Shown here piece by piece: positions 1 through 7,523 of a DNA stretch of 13,971 nucleotides. Location of the stretch: assembly GCA_025937665.1 (NCBI GenBank), contig JAICQW010000031.1, forward strand, positions 1-13,971, given 5' to 3'. Source of the stretch: Nitrososphaeraceae archaeon. Lineage in GTDB: Archaea > Thermoproteota > Nitrososphaeria > Nitrososphaerales > Nitrososphaeraceae. A program made the translations under genes and the position numbers. The first letter of the stretch is position 1. Each line of letters opens with the position of its first letter. Under the pieces are notes generated by a model, which worked only from the letters and a program-made list of their open reading frames with translations, made no database searches and was not told the origin of the DNA.

Positions 1-127
1 CTCCAGCAACAAGTTTGGATAGTCCCTGGGAGGCCGCAAAATGTTCACAGTACTCAATAAGGTCATTAAAATTATCAGATTCGGACCTGTTCCTACTTGC
101 CGTAACCGAACCAAACTTAACATAGCC
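1..127 (-). pseudogene. 3' portion of a GNAT-like N-acetyltransferase gene, cut at the direct repeat; runs off the left edge
   Basis: On the minus strand the frame reads GYVKFGSV, a short linker, then FNDLIEYCEHFAASQGL and SKLVAG at the window edge. This resembles the C-terminal half of GNAT acetyltransferases, where a helix with CE..A...G is followed by L.AGVN (family pattern recalled, not searched). The frame stays open back to a TAG at 161-163 but has no start codon, and about 100 residues expected before GYVKFG are absent. The similarity starts almost exactly where the direct repeat 128-182 ends, so the repeat probably replaced or interrupted the 5' part. The rest of the gene lies outside the window. 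An alternative is a short independent gene using another start; a second frame is also open here, which lowers confidence. Confidence 0.45.
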
Positions 128-182
128 CGTCGGGATTCGAACCTTGCATGTACTAGGGTTCTACTACTTGGTATTTAGCTTT
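128..182. repeat. Imperfect direct repeat, left copy, with a tRNA T-arm-like edge
   Basis: This 55-base segment matches 11593-11648 in the same orientation with two substitutions and one single-base indel. Its left edge, read on the minus strand, contains GGTTCGAATCCC, the consensus of a tRNA T loop with its flanking stem bases. The other end encodes KAKYQV(V/I)EP-stop in both copies. The T stem does not pair well and no other tRNA arms are present, so it is not a working tRNA. It could be one arm (att-like site) of an old integrated element or a member of a dispersed repeat family. Confidence 0.75.
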
Positions 183-455
183 TTGTCTTAATGGGGGTTT
201 CTGTCTCTGTTTACGCATTTTACTGCACTCTGCAAAAGCCAGATTTATCCAAGCCGTCAGTTCATTTTGTTCTTCGGGAAGGTAATTAGTCAAGGAATGT
301 TCGTCGTGCTTTGAAAATTTCATTATTACTTTTCTAGCCTGCCTTTCAAGTTTCTTCCTCCTGAACAACTTATTTTCAATTTGGGTTAACGGCGAGGTTT
401 TAAGAAAAAAATAGTGTTCGGTTATGAATGTTATTTCAGATATGTCAGAGGTCAT
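153..455 (-). CDS. Small basic protein of unknown function (100 aa)
   Basis: I do not recognise this protein. It has a mixed N-terminus (MTSDISEITFITEHYFF), a strongly basic helical stretch around residues 32-45 (FRRKKLERQARKV), then a predicted helical segment with LPEEQNELTAWINLAFAEC, and a basic tail. No membrane segment or signal peptide is seen. The ATG lies 27 bp after the stop of the membrane protein at 483-1505 on the same strand, so the two may be co-transcribed. The last nine codons and the stop lie inside the direct repeat 128-182; the same nine residues are encoded in the right repeat copy behind an unrelated sequence, so the natural C-terminus here may have been replaced. The short length makes a chance ORF possible, although the length and position favour a gene. 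Confidence 0.5.
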   Translation of the reverse strand: MTSDISEITFITEHYFFLKTSPLTQIENKLFRRKKLERQARKVIMKFSKHDEHSLTNYLPEEQNELTAWINLAFAECSKMRKQRQKPPLRQKAKYQVVEP

Positions 456-482
456 CTCCTGACTTGTCTGCGAGGCTCTTCC

Positions 483-1505
483 TCAACCGCCACATCCACC
501 ACCGCCACATCCACCACCCCCGCAACAGCCGCCACCACCGTCACCACCATCACTACCTATTGAGCCGCAACCTGCAACTCCAATCCCTCCAATCCTTGTT
601 CCTTTCTTATTGTATCCACCTGCCTGAAACGCCCCCAATAGTGCAGTAACCGCAAAAATATTGTAAAACAATGCGACAAAATCATCCCAACAAATGTACC
701 AAAAGATGGTAATGTGTAACAGTATTATTGTTCCAACAATTGCGCTGCCCTTAAACATAAAATCTGTGATTATTTCATCTTTAATTTTTAGGCCTGCAAT
801 AACACTAGCGACAACAAAGGCTATTCCAAGTACTATTGCCTCTACTAGTGCATGTAACATGTTTTGGTAGAATTGCCATATCAGGAATGTAGGAATAAGA
901 AAGGCAAGAGATGTGTATACTACAGCTAGGACCATTTTCAACTCTCCTCCTTGTTCGGATTTTGTCTCGTAAGTGGTGTTTTTTCTTAACTCCCAAATTT
1001 CGGGTAAGCGCCCAAAGTACCTTTCATATTCTTGATAAAAAAATTCGGTACTTTGCTTTTTTTTATATGGGAAAAGGGGGTCAATTCCATAACGTGAATC
1101 GACATTGGGTTCATGATGAATATACTCTCCAACCAATGTATCACAGAATTTTCTGTATTCGTTTGTGAACAAAATGAATGTGTGCCATACTTCATCCACC
1201 AATTCACTTACCATTTCTACTCTCTTGTCAGTTTCAAGGTTAATGACTACAATTGCCATGAATTTTTTGAATTCATTAACAATGTCCTTGATTTGAGCAT
1301 CTGTCATCTTGTTAAATAGTTCCTTGGGTTTTATTCTTTCAATTACTCCAGATGGAATTTCATATTTTTGGAGTTTGTCGAGCGATTGAATTGTTTTGGC
1401 AGAAAGGCTACAAATTACTTGTTCAGAGATGTTAAAAGATTTAGGTGAACCCCTACAAACGGCTTGTGTTCTCGTGATGACTCCCTTTTCGTTAGGGTCT
1501 GTCAC
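483..1505 (-). CDS. Membrane protein with N-terminal WH/C/HH domain and Gly/Cys-rich tail (glycine-rich domain-containing protein-like, TIGR04222-like)
   Basis: The 340-residue protein has three parts. Residues about 60-175 form a soluble domain with VDEVWHTFILFT (W107, H108), C121 and IHHEP (H130, H131), the pattern of the glycine-rich-domain-protein/DUF1399-like family. In that family these Trp, His and Cys residues are conserved and may bind metal; that role is inference. Residues about 190-296 hold four hydrophobic segments. The tail from residue 306 is almost only Gly and Cys (GGGGCGGGGCGG at the end), as seen in bacterial TIGR04222-type membrane proteins. The start is GTG at 1503-1505, supported by a TATA-like box about 25 bp upstream; no in-frame ATG fits better. 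The biochemical role of the family is not established. The small gene at 153-455 follows closely. Confidence 0.8.
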   Translation of the reverse strand: MTDPNEKGVITRTQAVCRGSPKSFNISEQVICSLSAKTIQSLDKLQKYEIPSGVIERIKPKELFNKMTDAQIKDIVNEFKKFMAIVVINLETDKRVEMVSELVDEVWHTFILFTNEYRKFCDTLVGEYIHHEPNVDSRYGIDPLFPYKKKQSTEFFYQEYERYFGRLPEIWELRKNTTYETKSEQGGELKMVLAVVYTSLAFLIPTFLIWQFYQNMLHALVEAIVLGIAFVVASVIAGLKIKDEIITDFMFKGSAIVGTIILLHITIFWYICWDDFVALFYNIFAVTALLGAFQAGGYNKKGTRIGGIGVAGCGSIGSDGGDGGGGCCGGGGCGGGGCGG

Positions 1506-1524
1506 ATATGATATATGAAGAAAT

Positions 1525-1534
1525 AATATTTAAG
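1525..1534 (-). promoter_or_regulatory. TATA-like box for the 340-aa membrane protein
   Basis: On the gene strand CTTAAATATT is centred about 25 bp before the GTG start, the spacing expected for an archaeal promoter with a leaderless transcript. It supports the GTG start choice. Confidence 0.5.
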
Positions 1535-1600
1535 ATTTCCTAATATTAGGAACACGTTCTGATCGGTCGTGCTCAATGTATTTTCCTAGATTGATCAAAT

Positions 1601-1612
1601 TAGAAATTTCTA
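1601..1612. promoter_or_regulatory. Perfect 12-bp palindrome between two genes
   Basis: TAGAAATTTCTA is a perfect inverted repeat lying about 95 bp before the membrane-protein start and about 50 bp after the TPR-protein stop. It could be an operator for the downstream gene. AT-rich palindromes also arise by chance in such DNA. Confidence 0.25.
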
Positions 1613-1659
1613 GATCTATCAAAATGATCCCTGTTTCCGGACTACCGTAAAAGGTCTGC

Positions 1660-3078
1660 TTATTTCAAAGACTCTTGGATTTTCTTTTTTATTTCTAGTA
1701 ATTTTGGGTTGTCCGGATTTATTGCAAGGGCCCTTTCGATATTGTTTATTGATTCTTGATATTGCCCTAAATTATAGAATACTTGACTTTTGTTCATGAG
1801 TATAAAAATTTCATTCGGATCTATTTCTAAGGCCTTATCATAACACTTTAAGACTTCATGGTATTTTCCTATTGCATATAATGCTCGGGCCTTGTTGTTC
1901 AGAATATCGATGGCAGTAGGCTCTATTTCTAAGGCTTTATTATACCACTTTATTGATTCACGATGTTTACCTGTGTCATTCAAAGCTATCGCCTTGTTAA
2001 CTATTGCGTAAACATCATTTGTATCTGTCTCGAGGATCCTATCAAAAATTTGTAACGCTTCCTCAGGTCTATTAAGTCTTAGAAGACAATATCCTTTATT
2101 TTTTTGAGCATCCACGTGCTTAGATAGAATTTCTAAAACTTTGTCAAAACAAAAAAGAGCTGCATCAAATCTCTGTAAATGCCCGTACGCTACCCCCTTA
2201 TTGTAATATGCCTCTGCCAGGGACGGATCCACTTCCGTGGCAAAATCAAAGGAATTGATGGCCTCTTCATATCTTCCTAGTTCATTAAAGATGCGGCCTT
2301 TATGGAAATGAATTTGGAAATCCAATGATTTCCTACTTAGAATCTGATCAAAAGAGATATTACCAGAATCTAACTCTCTAAGTTGACTTTGGTCAAGGGT
2401 TATAGTATAATTTCTATTTATGAAAAGATCTTTGTTGTTGGTACCAAGAGCAAGAGCACTATCCAACAAGTTCAACCCCTCCTCTTTGTTACCCAATCCC
2501 TCCACAGCAAGGGCCTTGTTCAAATAAGCAATCACGCTTTCCGGATTATTATCAATAAATCTGTCTAGCCAATAAACTGCATCTTGAACATCCCCAATTC
2601 CATGCTGAGCAGAAGCTATTGCCATTTCTAAGAAAAAGTTCTGATCCATCCCATATGCGAGATCATTACAATCTTTCGCTTCCTTGTGTCTCCCCATTGA
2701 TTTCAGTGTTGAGGCTTTGGCCGTCAAGGTTTGAACGTTTCTAGGTTCCATTTCTAGAGCCAAGTCATATGTATCTATGGATTCATTTTGTTTTCCTAAT
2801 TCAGCAAGTGCTCTTGCCTTTTCAACTAATGCTGTGACATCTCCTGATTCAAGCTCTATAGCTTTATCACATGCATCTATGGATTCTTTGTATTTCTTCA
2901 TTCTGGATAATACCTGAGCTTTGGACACAAAAGTTGCACCAGAAGGACTGATACTTAATGATTCATCGTAACATTTGAGCGCTCCTAAGTTATCACCGCT
3001 AATAAAGAGTTTATAGCCAAGATCGTTTAACTGCGACGTAGAGAGAACATCTTTTTTATCTTTACCAAAAAGCTTCAT
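1660..3078 (-). CDS. Tetratricopeptide-repeat protein (472 aa)
   Basis: Almost the whole protein is built from 34-residue TPR units, recognisable by NKG/AxAL..LG.Y.EA...(Y/F)D.ALE..P. About five units lie in residues 15-215 and about seven from residue 250 to the end, separated by a less regular insert around 215-250 (NRNYTITLDQSQLRELDSG). Clear units include KALEIEPTAIDILNNKARAL and KALEIDPNEIFILMNKSQVF. There is no signal peptide or membrane segment, so it should be a cytoplasmic scaffold for protein-protein contacts; the partner cannot be read from the sequence. The ATG at 3078 sits about 26 bp after a TATA-like box. It lies upstream of the membrane protein but with a 150-bp gap and a separate promoter, so it is probably transcribed alone. 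Confidence 0.9.
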   Translation of the reverse strand: MKLFGKDKKDVLSTSQLNDLGYKLFISGDNLGALKCYDESLSISPSGATFVSKAQVLSRMKKYKESIDACDKAIELESGDVTALVEKARALAELGKQNESIDTYDLALEMEPRNVQTLTAKASTLKSMGRHKEAKDCNDLAYGMDQNFFLEMAIASAQHGIGDVQDAVYWLDRFIDNNPESVIAYLNKALAVEGLGNKEEGLNLLDSALALGTNNKDLFINRNYTITLDQSQLRELDSGNISFDQILSRKSLDFQIHFHKGRIFNELGRYEEAINSFDFATEVDPSLAEAYYNKGVAYGHLQRFDAALFCFDKVLEILSKHVDAQKNKGYCLLRLNRPEEALQIFDRILETDTNDVYAIVNKAIALNDTGKHRESIKWYNKALEIEPTAIDILNNKARALYAIGKYHEVLKCYDKALEIDPNEIFILMNKSQVFYNLGQYQESINNIERALAINPDNPKLLEIKKKIQESLK

Positions 3079-3093
3079 TGTATAAAAAACAAT

Positions 3094-3156
3094 TTACCAA
3101 ATAAATAAGGTATACGTTGGATGGCAAATAAAGTTTTCATTGGTAATATTGGTAAT
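3094..3156. promoter_or_regulatory. Promoter region of the TPR gene with clustered TTGGTAA/TTACCAA heptamers
   Basis: A TATA-like element (gene strand CTTATTTATTT, 3099-3109) is centred about 26 bp before the TPR start. TTACCAA occurs at 3094-3100, and a perfect 9-bp tandem duplication ATTGGTAATATTGGTAAT lies at 3139-3156. A further TTACCAA lies at 3062-3068 inside the first codons. Four copies in 95 bp suggest an operator for a sequence-specific regulator; this is inference. Confidence 0.4.
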
Positions 3157-3220
3157 ACTAGTCACTAAGAATCCGTCCAGATCTGCTTGTCAAATTAACC
3201 ATAGGTGATCCAAATAATTT

Positions 3221-3234
3221 TTTCGGCGCCGAAA
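3221..3234. promoter_or_regulatory. Perfect 14-bp GC-core palindrome
   Basis: TTTCGGCGCCGAAA reads the same on both strands. Its eight-base all-GC core stands out in an AT-rich intergenic region. It lies between two divergent genes, 143 bp before the TPR start and about 240 bp before the plus-strand secreted-peptide gene, and may be a binding site for a dimeric regulator. Confidence 0.35.
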
Positions 3235-3299
3235 GTCTGAGTCTTGACATTGAATGTTACATCATGAATCTGCAAAATCTTGATTTTCTTGGATGAAGC

Positions 3300-3331
3300 C
3301 TATGCTGTCATAATGAAGATCGATAGCATAG
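3300..3331. other. Intergenic inverted repeat CTATGCT...AGCATAG
   Basis: Seven-base arms at 3300-3306 and 3325-3331 flank an 18-base loop. The rest of the 395-base gap 3079-3474 holds no convincing coding sequence. The repeat could form a weak hairpin or be a chance match. Confidence 0.2.
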
Positions 3332-3441
3332 AGCGAGCAATTTTTCCCTTCTTATATAAGACTTGACTAGTAAAGAGCTTATGTATAAAACTACTTAAAT
3401 AATACTTTATTGAATATAGAAAATGCTAATTTTTGCCATAA

Positions 3442-3450
3442 CTATTAAAG
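3442..3450 (+). promoter_or_regulatory. TATA-like box before secreted-peptide gene copy 1
   Basis: CTATTAAAG lies 25-33 bp before the ATG at 3475, which favours that start as a leaderless transcript. No comparable box is placed for ATG 3562 or 3622. Confidence 0.35.
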
Positions 3451-3474
3451 ATTGCAAGAAAAATAAATTTAATT

Positions 3475-3873
3475 ATGATAAATTGTCAGAATCATTTTCA
3501 GAAAATTATCGAGATGGTTGTATTGGAATCAAGCATACCGCTTAACTTATCTATATTCATAATGAACGTAAGTACTATAACCAGTGATCCTCAGTTACCA
3601 AACAAACGAGAGTCAAAAAAAATGGGTTCAGTCATTCTAATCGTTTCTCTTCTGGCAGGCATGATTTCTACGTTTGGTAGTGCAGGCAGTAGTTATGGAA
3701 ACGAACTAATTTCGAACAATATAACAAATGCTACCAGCGCCGGAATAAACAACACACGTGGAAATTCAACAACATCAAATACGCAGACAGGCTCTGTGCC
3801 AGATGATGATAAAACGGGAATTATTGCTAGTATACCTGGTAAATGCCTAGGTTCAGCGCTATGTCCAGACTAG
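3475..3873 (+). CDS. Exported small protein with C-terminal KCLGSALCPD motif (copy 1)
   Basis: A hydrophobic segment MGSVILIVSLLAGMISTFGS (residues 50-69) preceded by basic residues (KRESKK) works as a signal peptide or N-terminal anchor. It is followed by a Ser/Thr/Asn/Gly-rich linker with several N-x-S/T sites and then the tail GIIASIPGKCLGSALCPD. The same tail, GSIASVPNKCLGSALCPD, ends the gene at 8694-8975; across KCLGSALCPD the two DNA copies differ only at synonymous positions, so the peptide is under selection. The two Cys, six residues apart, could form a disulfide loop. Start choice is unsettled: ATG 3475 has a TATA-like CTATTAAAG about 29 bp upstream, but ATG 3562 or ATG 3622 would give a more typical export signal. 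Function unknown; a secreted signal or surface peptide is inference. Confidence 0.7.
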   Translation: MINCQNHFQKIIEMVVLESSIPLNLSIFIMNVSTITSDPQLPNKRESKKMGSVILIVSLLAGMISTFGSAGSSYGNELISNNITNATSAGINNTRGNSTTSNTQTGSVPDDDKTGIIASIPGKCLGSALCPD

Positions 3874-3912
3874 AATCAAGCATTGAGTTATGTTACTGCA
3901 AATAGGGTTAAA

Positions 3913-3918
3913 TTTTTT
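3913..3918 (+). terminator. Poly-T tract after secreted-peptide gene copy 1
   Basis: TTTTTT lies about 40 bp after the stop codon. Archaeal transcription commonly ends at T runs without a hairpin. The remaining gap to the kinase gene shows no coding signal. Confidence 0.3.
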
Positions 3919-4122
3919 ATAATCTTATCATACGCTCTAAAGTCAAATTTAATTACTATGATGGAACTATACGTTGCTATAAATGTCAATTTTATACGAA
4001 AAAATATCCGTTAAAATATTATGAACTTAAGCACGGTTATAATACTCTTTTTAGTAACGACTGATAAATTACCAGTATTATGAATGTATGAATATATTAC
4101 TATGTGTTGTCTATCAATTCAG

Positions 4123-5919
4123 TCAATTAATCGGTAAACTAAATGAAAAACTTGCACCGATACCATCTGGGTTGTTTTCGGCCCAAATTCTTCCCCCATG
4201 CGCCTCTATAATACCTTTAGAAATGAAAAGTCCCAATCCAGTGCCGTAGTTTGATGTAGTAACGAACTTTGAGAAAAGATTTGGCATTAATTTTGGAGGG
4301 ATACCGGTTCCGGTATCTCGTATTGTAACAACAACTTCATTCTTGTTACTGTGGTCGATATTTATCGTTACTCTTCCATTTTTAGTAAACTTTAAGGCAT
4401 TACTTAGCAAATTGGAAAGTACCTGATAAATTCTATCCCTATCTACATGTACAGTAACTGACTCTTTAGGTTGGAAAATAATTCTAACATTCTTGTTTCT
4501 TTCTGAGATACTTCTGTTTTCAATATCATTTACTACGGTCTGGATTTTCTCATTGAGTTCAATTCGGGATCTAGAAAGTTTCAACGAACTGCTTTCAATC
4601 TTCGAAACATCCAAAATATCGCCAGAAAGTCTTTGAAGTCTTCTGGCATTTCTCATTATAACATTGAGAAGTTTTGATTGGTGCGAATCTGATACACCAT
4701 CAAGTAAAACATCTGTGAGGCCAAGGATAGGTTGAATTGGCGTTCGCAATTCATGCGCGGCCATGTTTATGAACTCTTTCTGTAACTTGTCATTTTCTCT
4801 TAATTGACTATTAGCTTCCTGCAATGAACGATTTGAATTTTTAAGCTCTTTAGATATTATGCCCAGCTTAACATTAGATTTATTCAGCGCTTCCGTTCTT
4901 TTGATCACTTCTTTTTCCATCGTGTTACTCCATTTAAGTAGAAATATTATTAATAATACAACGCAAGCAAAAACTGCCGCTAATAGTGAATAACTCTTAA
5001 GTCTTTCAGTGAAAAGGGTCTCACCAATCTTTGAAAAAATTTCCTTGGTCGGGGTTACCACTTGTAGAAAATAGGTTGGTGTATTCCGTACTAGTACGGG
5101 CTGTCCTGTATTAATTCTTTCAGTTCTACCATAATCGTATACCCCATAATTTGGCTCACCGCTTAGAAGAGTTCGTGTCAGATTGTTCAAGATTTCGTTT
5201 TGAGTAATAAAATTCTGTACTGTTTGCCCAAAAAAATTCTTCCCCAGGAGCGTCTTATCAGCACCTACAGCTAGTATCGTTGCATTCCTATCATATACTA
5301 CTAAGAATTGTGAATTAATATCATGAACATTTCCATATCTGGAAAAAAACTTTTCGGTGGGTATCGATGCGCCTATCAAACCCAAGTACTCACTGTTTTC
5401 TTTGTTAATAATAGGTACCGCAATGTAGATTGTGTACGTTCCCTGCCTTTCAAAACCTTTAGAGAACACTGGGTTTAGTTCATTCTTAGCTTCTTTTACC
5501 CACTCTTTCTGAGAAAAATCTGATCCTAGGTATTGATCCGTTCCTTGGTTAGATAGATCGGTAGTTACGGTATCATTTTTGTCTAATATAAAAATTCTAT
5601 CTATTATATCATCTATTGTGTGGTATTTCTGTATAATTAGACTGTTAGTTTTTTCTGAATCCATGCGAGCATCCTGGAGGTAAGCAGAGTCGGCTAAACC
5701 ATCAAGTACGGCTGTAACCAAGGTAAGATCTGAACCTATATGTTGGGAAAGACTCTTTGATGCAATTCGCTGCCTATCAATTTGTTCTGACACGAGACTA
5801 CTCTTAATATTCTCTTCTGTTACAATCTGGATAGAGTAAGATACAGTGAATGAGAATATGACTATCGATATCACAGAGAGAATTCCAATCTTGTAGATTT
5901 TTGGTAATGACAAGAACAT
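4123..5919 (-). CDS. Membrane sensor histidine kinase with dCache-like extracellular domain
   Basis: The 598-residue protein has a membrane helix at about 9-31, a large extracellular region at about 32-305 and a second helix at about 308-328. The region resembles a double Cache sensor: long first helix, IFILDKNDTV, YTIYIAVPI and LGLIGASIPTEKF strands. A coiled coil (about 333-380) leads to the HisKA dimerisation domain with the phospho-acceptor His389 in AAHELRTP. The ATPase domain follows, with the N box around N503-N507 (LSNLLSNALKF), DTGTGIPP near 536 and GTGLGLFI near 559. All key kinase residues are present, so it should be active. dCache domains usually bind small extracellular molecules such as amino acids. 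No receiver is fused; the two receiver proteins encoded next to it on the same strand are the natural partners (inference). Confidence 0.93.
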   Translation of the reverse strand: MFLSLPKIYKIGILSVISIVIFSFTVSYSIQIVTEENIKSSLVSEQIDRQRIASKSLSQHIGSDLTLVTAVLDGLADSAYLQDARMDSEKTNSLIIQKYHTIDDIIDRIFILDKNDTVTTDLSNQGTDQYLGSDFSQKEWVKEAKNELNPVFSKGFERQGTYTIYIAVPIINKENSEYLGLIGASIPTEKFFSRYGNVHDINSQFLVVYDRNATILAVGADKTLLGKNFFGQTVQNFITQNEILNNLTRTLLSGEPNYGVYDYGRTERINTGQPVLVRNTPTYFLQVVTPTKEIFSKIGETLFTERLKSYSLLAAVFACVVLLIIFLLKWSNTMEKEVIKRTEALNKSNVKLGIISKELKNSNRSLQEANSQLRENDKLQKEFINMAAHELRTPIQPILGLTDVLLDGVSDSHQSKLLNVIMRNARRLQRLSGDILDVSKIESSSLKLSRSRIELNEKIQTVVNDIENRSISERNKNVRIIFQPKESVTVHVDRDRIYQVLSNLLSNALKFTKNGRVTINIDHSNKNEVVVTIRDTGTGIPPKLMPNLFSKFVTTSNYGTGLGLFISKGIIEAHGGRIWAENNPDGIGASFSFSLPIN

Positions 5920-5950
5920 GCAGTTACTATCCTAATAACAAACTATGTTA

Positions 5951-6118
5951 CTAATTTCCTTTCCTAATGGAAGTTCTCCTTGCAAATATAAGGTTGAAAA
6001 TACAACCAGAGATGACATATCGTAATCGATAGTGTTTTAGTAATCTTGGATTCCCGCAACTAAATCTCCTCTTCGAAAATGGCCATATTAGGACACCTAG
6101 GACCACGAGTTCAAACAT
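5951..6118 (-). other. Intergenic region with a possible short membrane ORF
   Basis: The 319-base gap 5920-6238 holds an open frame of 55 codons starting MFELVVLGVLIWPFS, with a hydrophobic start and a basic remainder. A second short frame just upstream (about 6123-6230) reads RSLIMVMFGGAMGVFPETIF. Both look like possible membrane-protein remnants, but neither resembles a family I know. No clear promoter for the kinase was found. Confidence 0.2.
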
Positions 6119-6238
6119 TGTCTTTAAGCTTCTCGATAATGTGTTGAATTTAGATCAAATATAGTTTCAGGAAATACTCCCATAGCTCCTCCGAACATAA
6201 CCATAATCAAGGATCTAAATATGAACGCAAATTTTCCG

Positions 6239-7447
6239 TTATAGAATTTGCTTTTTCACTATTTCAATAAATCTTTCTTTCCCAACTGGCTTTTGAATTA
6301 TTTGTTCCGGTTTAACTTCAGGGAGTAAAACTAAAAGTTCTTCGGCAATGTTGAGACAAGTGGCGAAAAGTATCTTAATATCATGCTTTATTGATTTAAG
6401 CTTATAGTAAAGTTGGAAACCATTGATTTCCGGCATTCTTATATCACTGATTATTAGATCATAAAATGAAGGATCTGTATTAGCATAATGTAACAGTGCT
6501 TGCCGTGGATTCGAAAATGATCTCACTTCAAAACCTTCCAGCTTTAGGAAATGCTCTAGCACCATTAGATCATCTTTTTTATCATCTATAAGTAAAATTT
6601 TTTGAGTTCGGGAGGACTCCGTATCAAAGATATATTTTTTCGTTTCAGCCGTAGATCTATTTAATGGATTAGTATGGGTGAAATTTGATAGGTTTACTCG
6701 TGAGAGTAAATATAGCGGATAAGAAAACTTTCCTGCTCCACAATAATAGCTATTCATCGCTTGAACCTTATACGGATTACTAATCTTTAATGATCTCATA
6801 ATTTGGTAAAGATCACTTCCTATTATGATACTATTAGGTGGTGCAAACAAATTTATCTTGGAACAAAAATTAACTGTTGATCCAAATAGGTCTTCCGCAT
6901 CAAATCCCTTAAATTGAGCTCTCTCTACTTTTCCGTAGTCAATACTAACTCGATAGCTAATCGTGGGTAAATTCCTTTCTCGGAGCTGATTATTTATAGT
7001 TGACCGCTCCTCCATCTGGGCAAAGCTGCAATTAACAACATTTTCAAAAGCGGTTAAGTTAGTTGTATCCATTGTTTGTGGAAAATAAGAAATTATTCCA
7101 TCGCCCACGGTCTTGATGATCTTTGCGTCATACTTCTTAAGTATACTTGCTACACTGTTGATGAAAATCCCATAAAAATCTCTAATTTTTTTAGAAGAAT
7201 TGATTGTCGATACTAACTTAGTTGAACCTACAATATCGATTAGGCTAACACAAAAATTTTCAGAATTACCATCGAGTAAGACGTGATTTCCATTATTTTG
7301 GTCTTGTAACTTAGAGTATGGATTTATTGGATCACGAAATAATTTGTCAGAGGTCGGGTACGTCAAATTGATCGCGGTTTTGCTGCTTAATGAATTGATA
7401 TTACTCGAATTATTCCTGACCGCAGTTTTACCAAAATAAACATTCAT
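6239..7447 (-). CDS. Class III nucleotide cyclase domain fused to a C-terminal receiver domain
   Basis: Residues about 60-250 form a class III adenylate/guanylate cyclase domain. It has the two metal-binding aspartates D71 (SLIDIVGST) and D116 (TVGDG), the adenine-type Lys K112, D186 in EDLFGSTVN and the transition-state Asn N193. The following catalytic Arg of VNxAxR is Lys197 here (VNFCSKI), so activity may be reduced or altered. Residues about 282-402 are a receiver domain with acidic pair D288/D289, phospho-acceptor D335 (ISDIRMPE), T363 and K386 (QKP). The order, output domain first and receiver last, is opposite to most response regulators. Phosphorylation by the neighbouring kinase could set cAMP or cGMP synthesis; that link is inference. 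The ATG start has a TATA-like box 26 bp upstream. Confidence 0.87.
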   Translation of the reverse strand: MNVYFGKTAVRNNSSNINSLSSKTAINLTYPTSDKLFRDPINPYSKLQDQNNGNHVLLDGNSENFCVSLIDIVGSTKLVSTINSSKKIRDFYGIFINSVASILKKYDAKIIKTVGDGIISYFPQTMDTTNLTAFENVVNCSFAQMEERSTINNQLRERNLPTISYRVSIDYGKVERAQFKGFDAEDLFGSTVNFCSKINLFAPPNSIIIGSDLYQIMRSLKISNPYKVQAMNSYYCGAGKFSYPLYLLSRVNLSNFTHTNPLNRSTAETKKYIFDTESSRTQKILLIDDKKDDLMVLEHFLKLEGFEVRSFSNPRQALLHYANTDPSFYDLIISDIRMPEINGFQLYYKLKSIKHDIKILFATCLNIAEELLVLLPEVKPEQIIQKPVGKERFIEIVKKQIL

Positions 7448-7469
7448 TTATTATTTTAGTTTTTGATTA

Positions 7470-7477
7470 CTATTAAG
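7470..7477 (-). promoter_or_regulatory. TATA-like box for the cyclase-receiver gene
   Basis: Gene-strand CTTAATAG is centred about 26 bp before the ATG at 7447, consistent with a leaderless transcript separate from the winged-helix-receiver gene. Confidence 0.4.
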
Positions 7478-7523
7478 TAATGCTTATTTTTGAAATACTG
7501 ATCAGAGTATAATTTTCTCGCCT

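Noticed and set aside
128..182. A tRNA gene on the minus strand, suggested by GGTTCGAATCCC
   Set aside because: The T stem is mismatched, no anticodon loop with U33 fits at the right distance, and no D arm or acceptor partner is present. Kept only as a repeat with a T-arm-like edge.
483..545. A simple-sequence or CRISPR-like array of CCACCNCC units
   Set aside because: The periodicity is explained by the Gly/Cys codons of the membrane-protein tail; there are no spacers.
428..649. Plus-strand His/Arg-rich ORF
   Set aside because: It is the complement of the Gly/Cys-rich tail of the membrane protein; composition is a shadow of GGN codons and there is no promoter.
2383..2568. Plus-strand ORF within the TPR gene
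   Set aside because: Antisense shadow of a regular repeat protein with no start signal.
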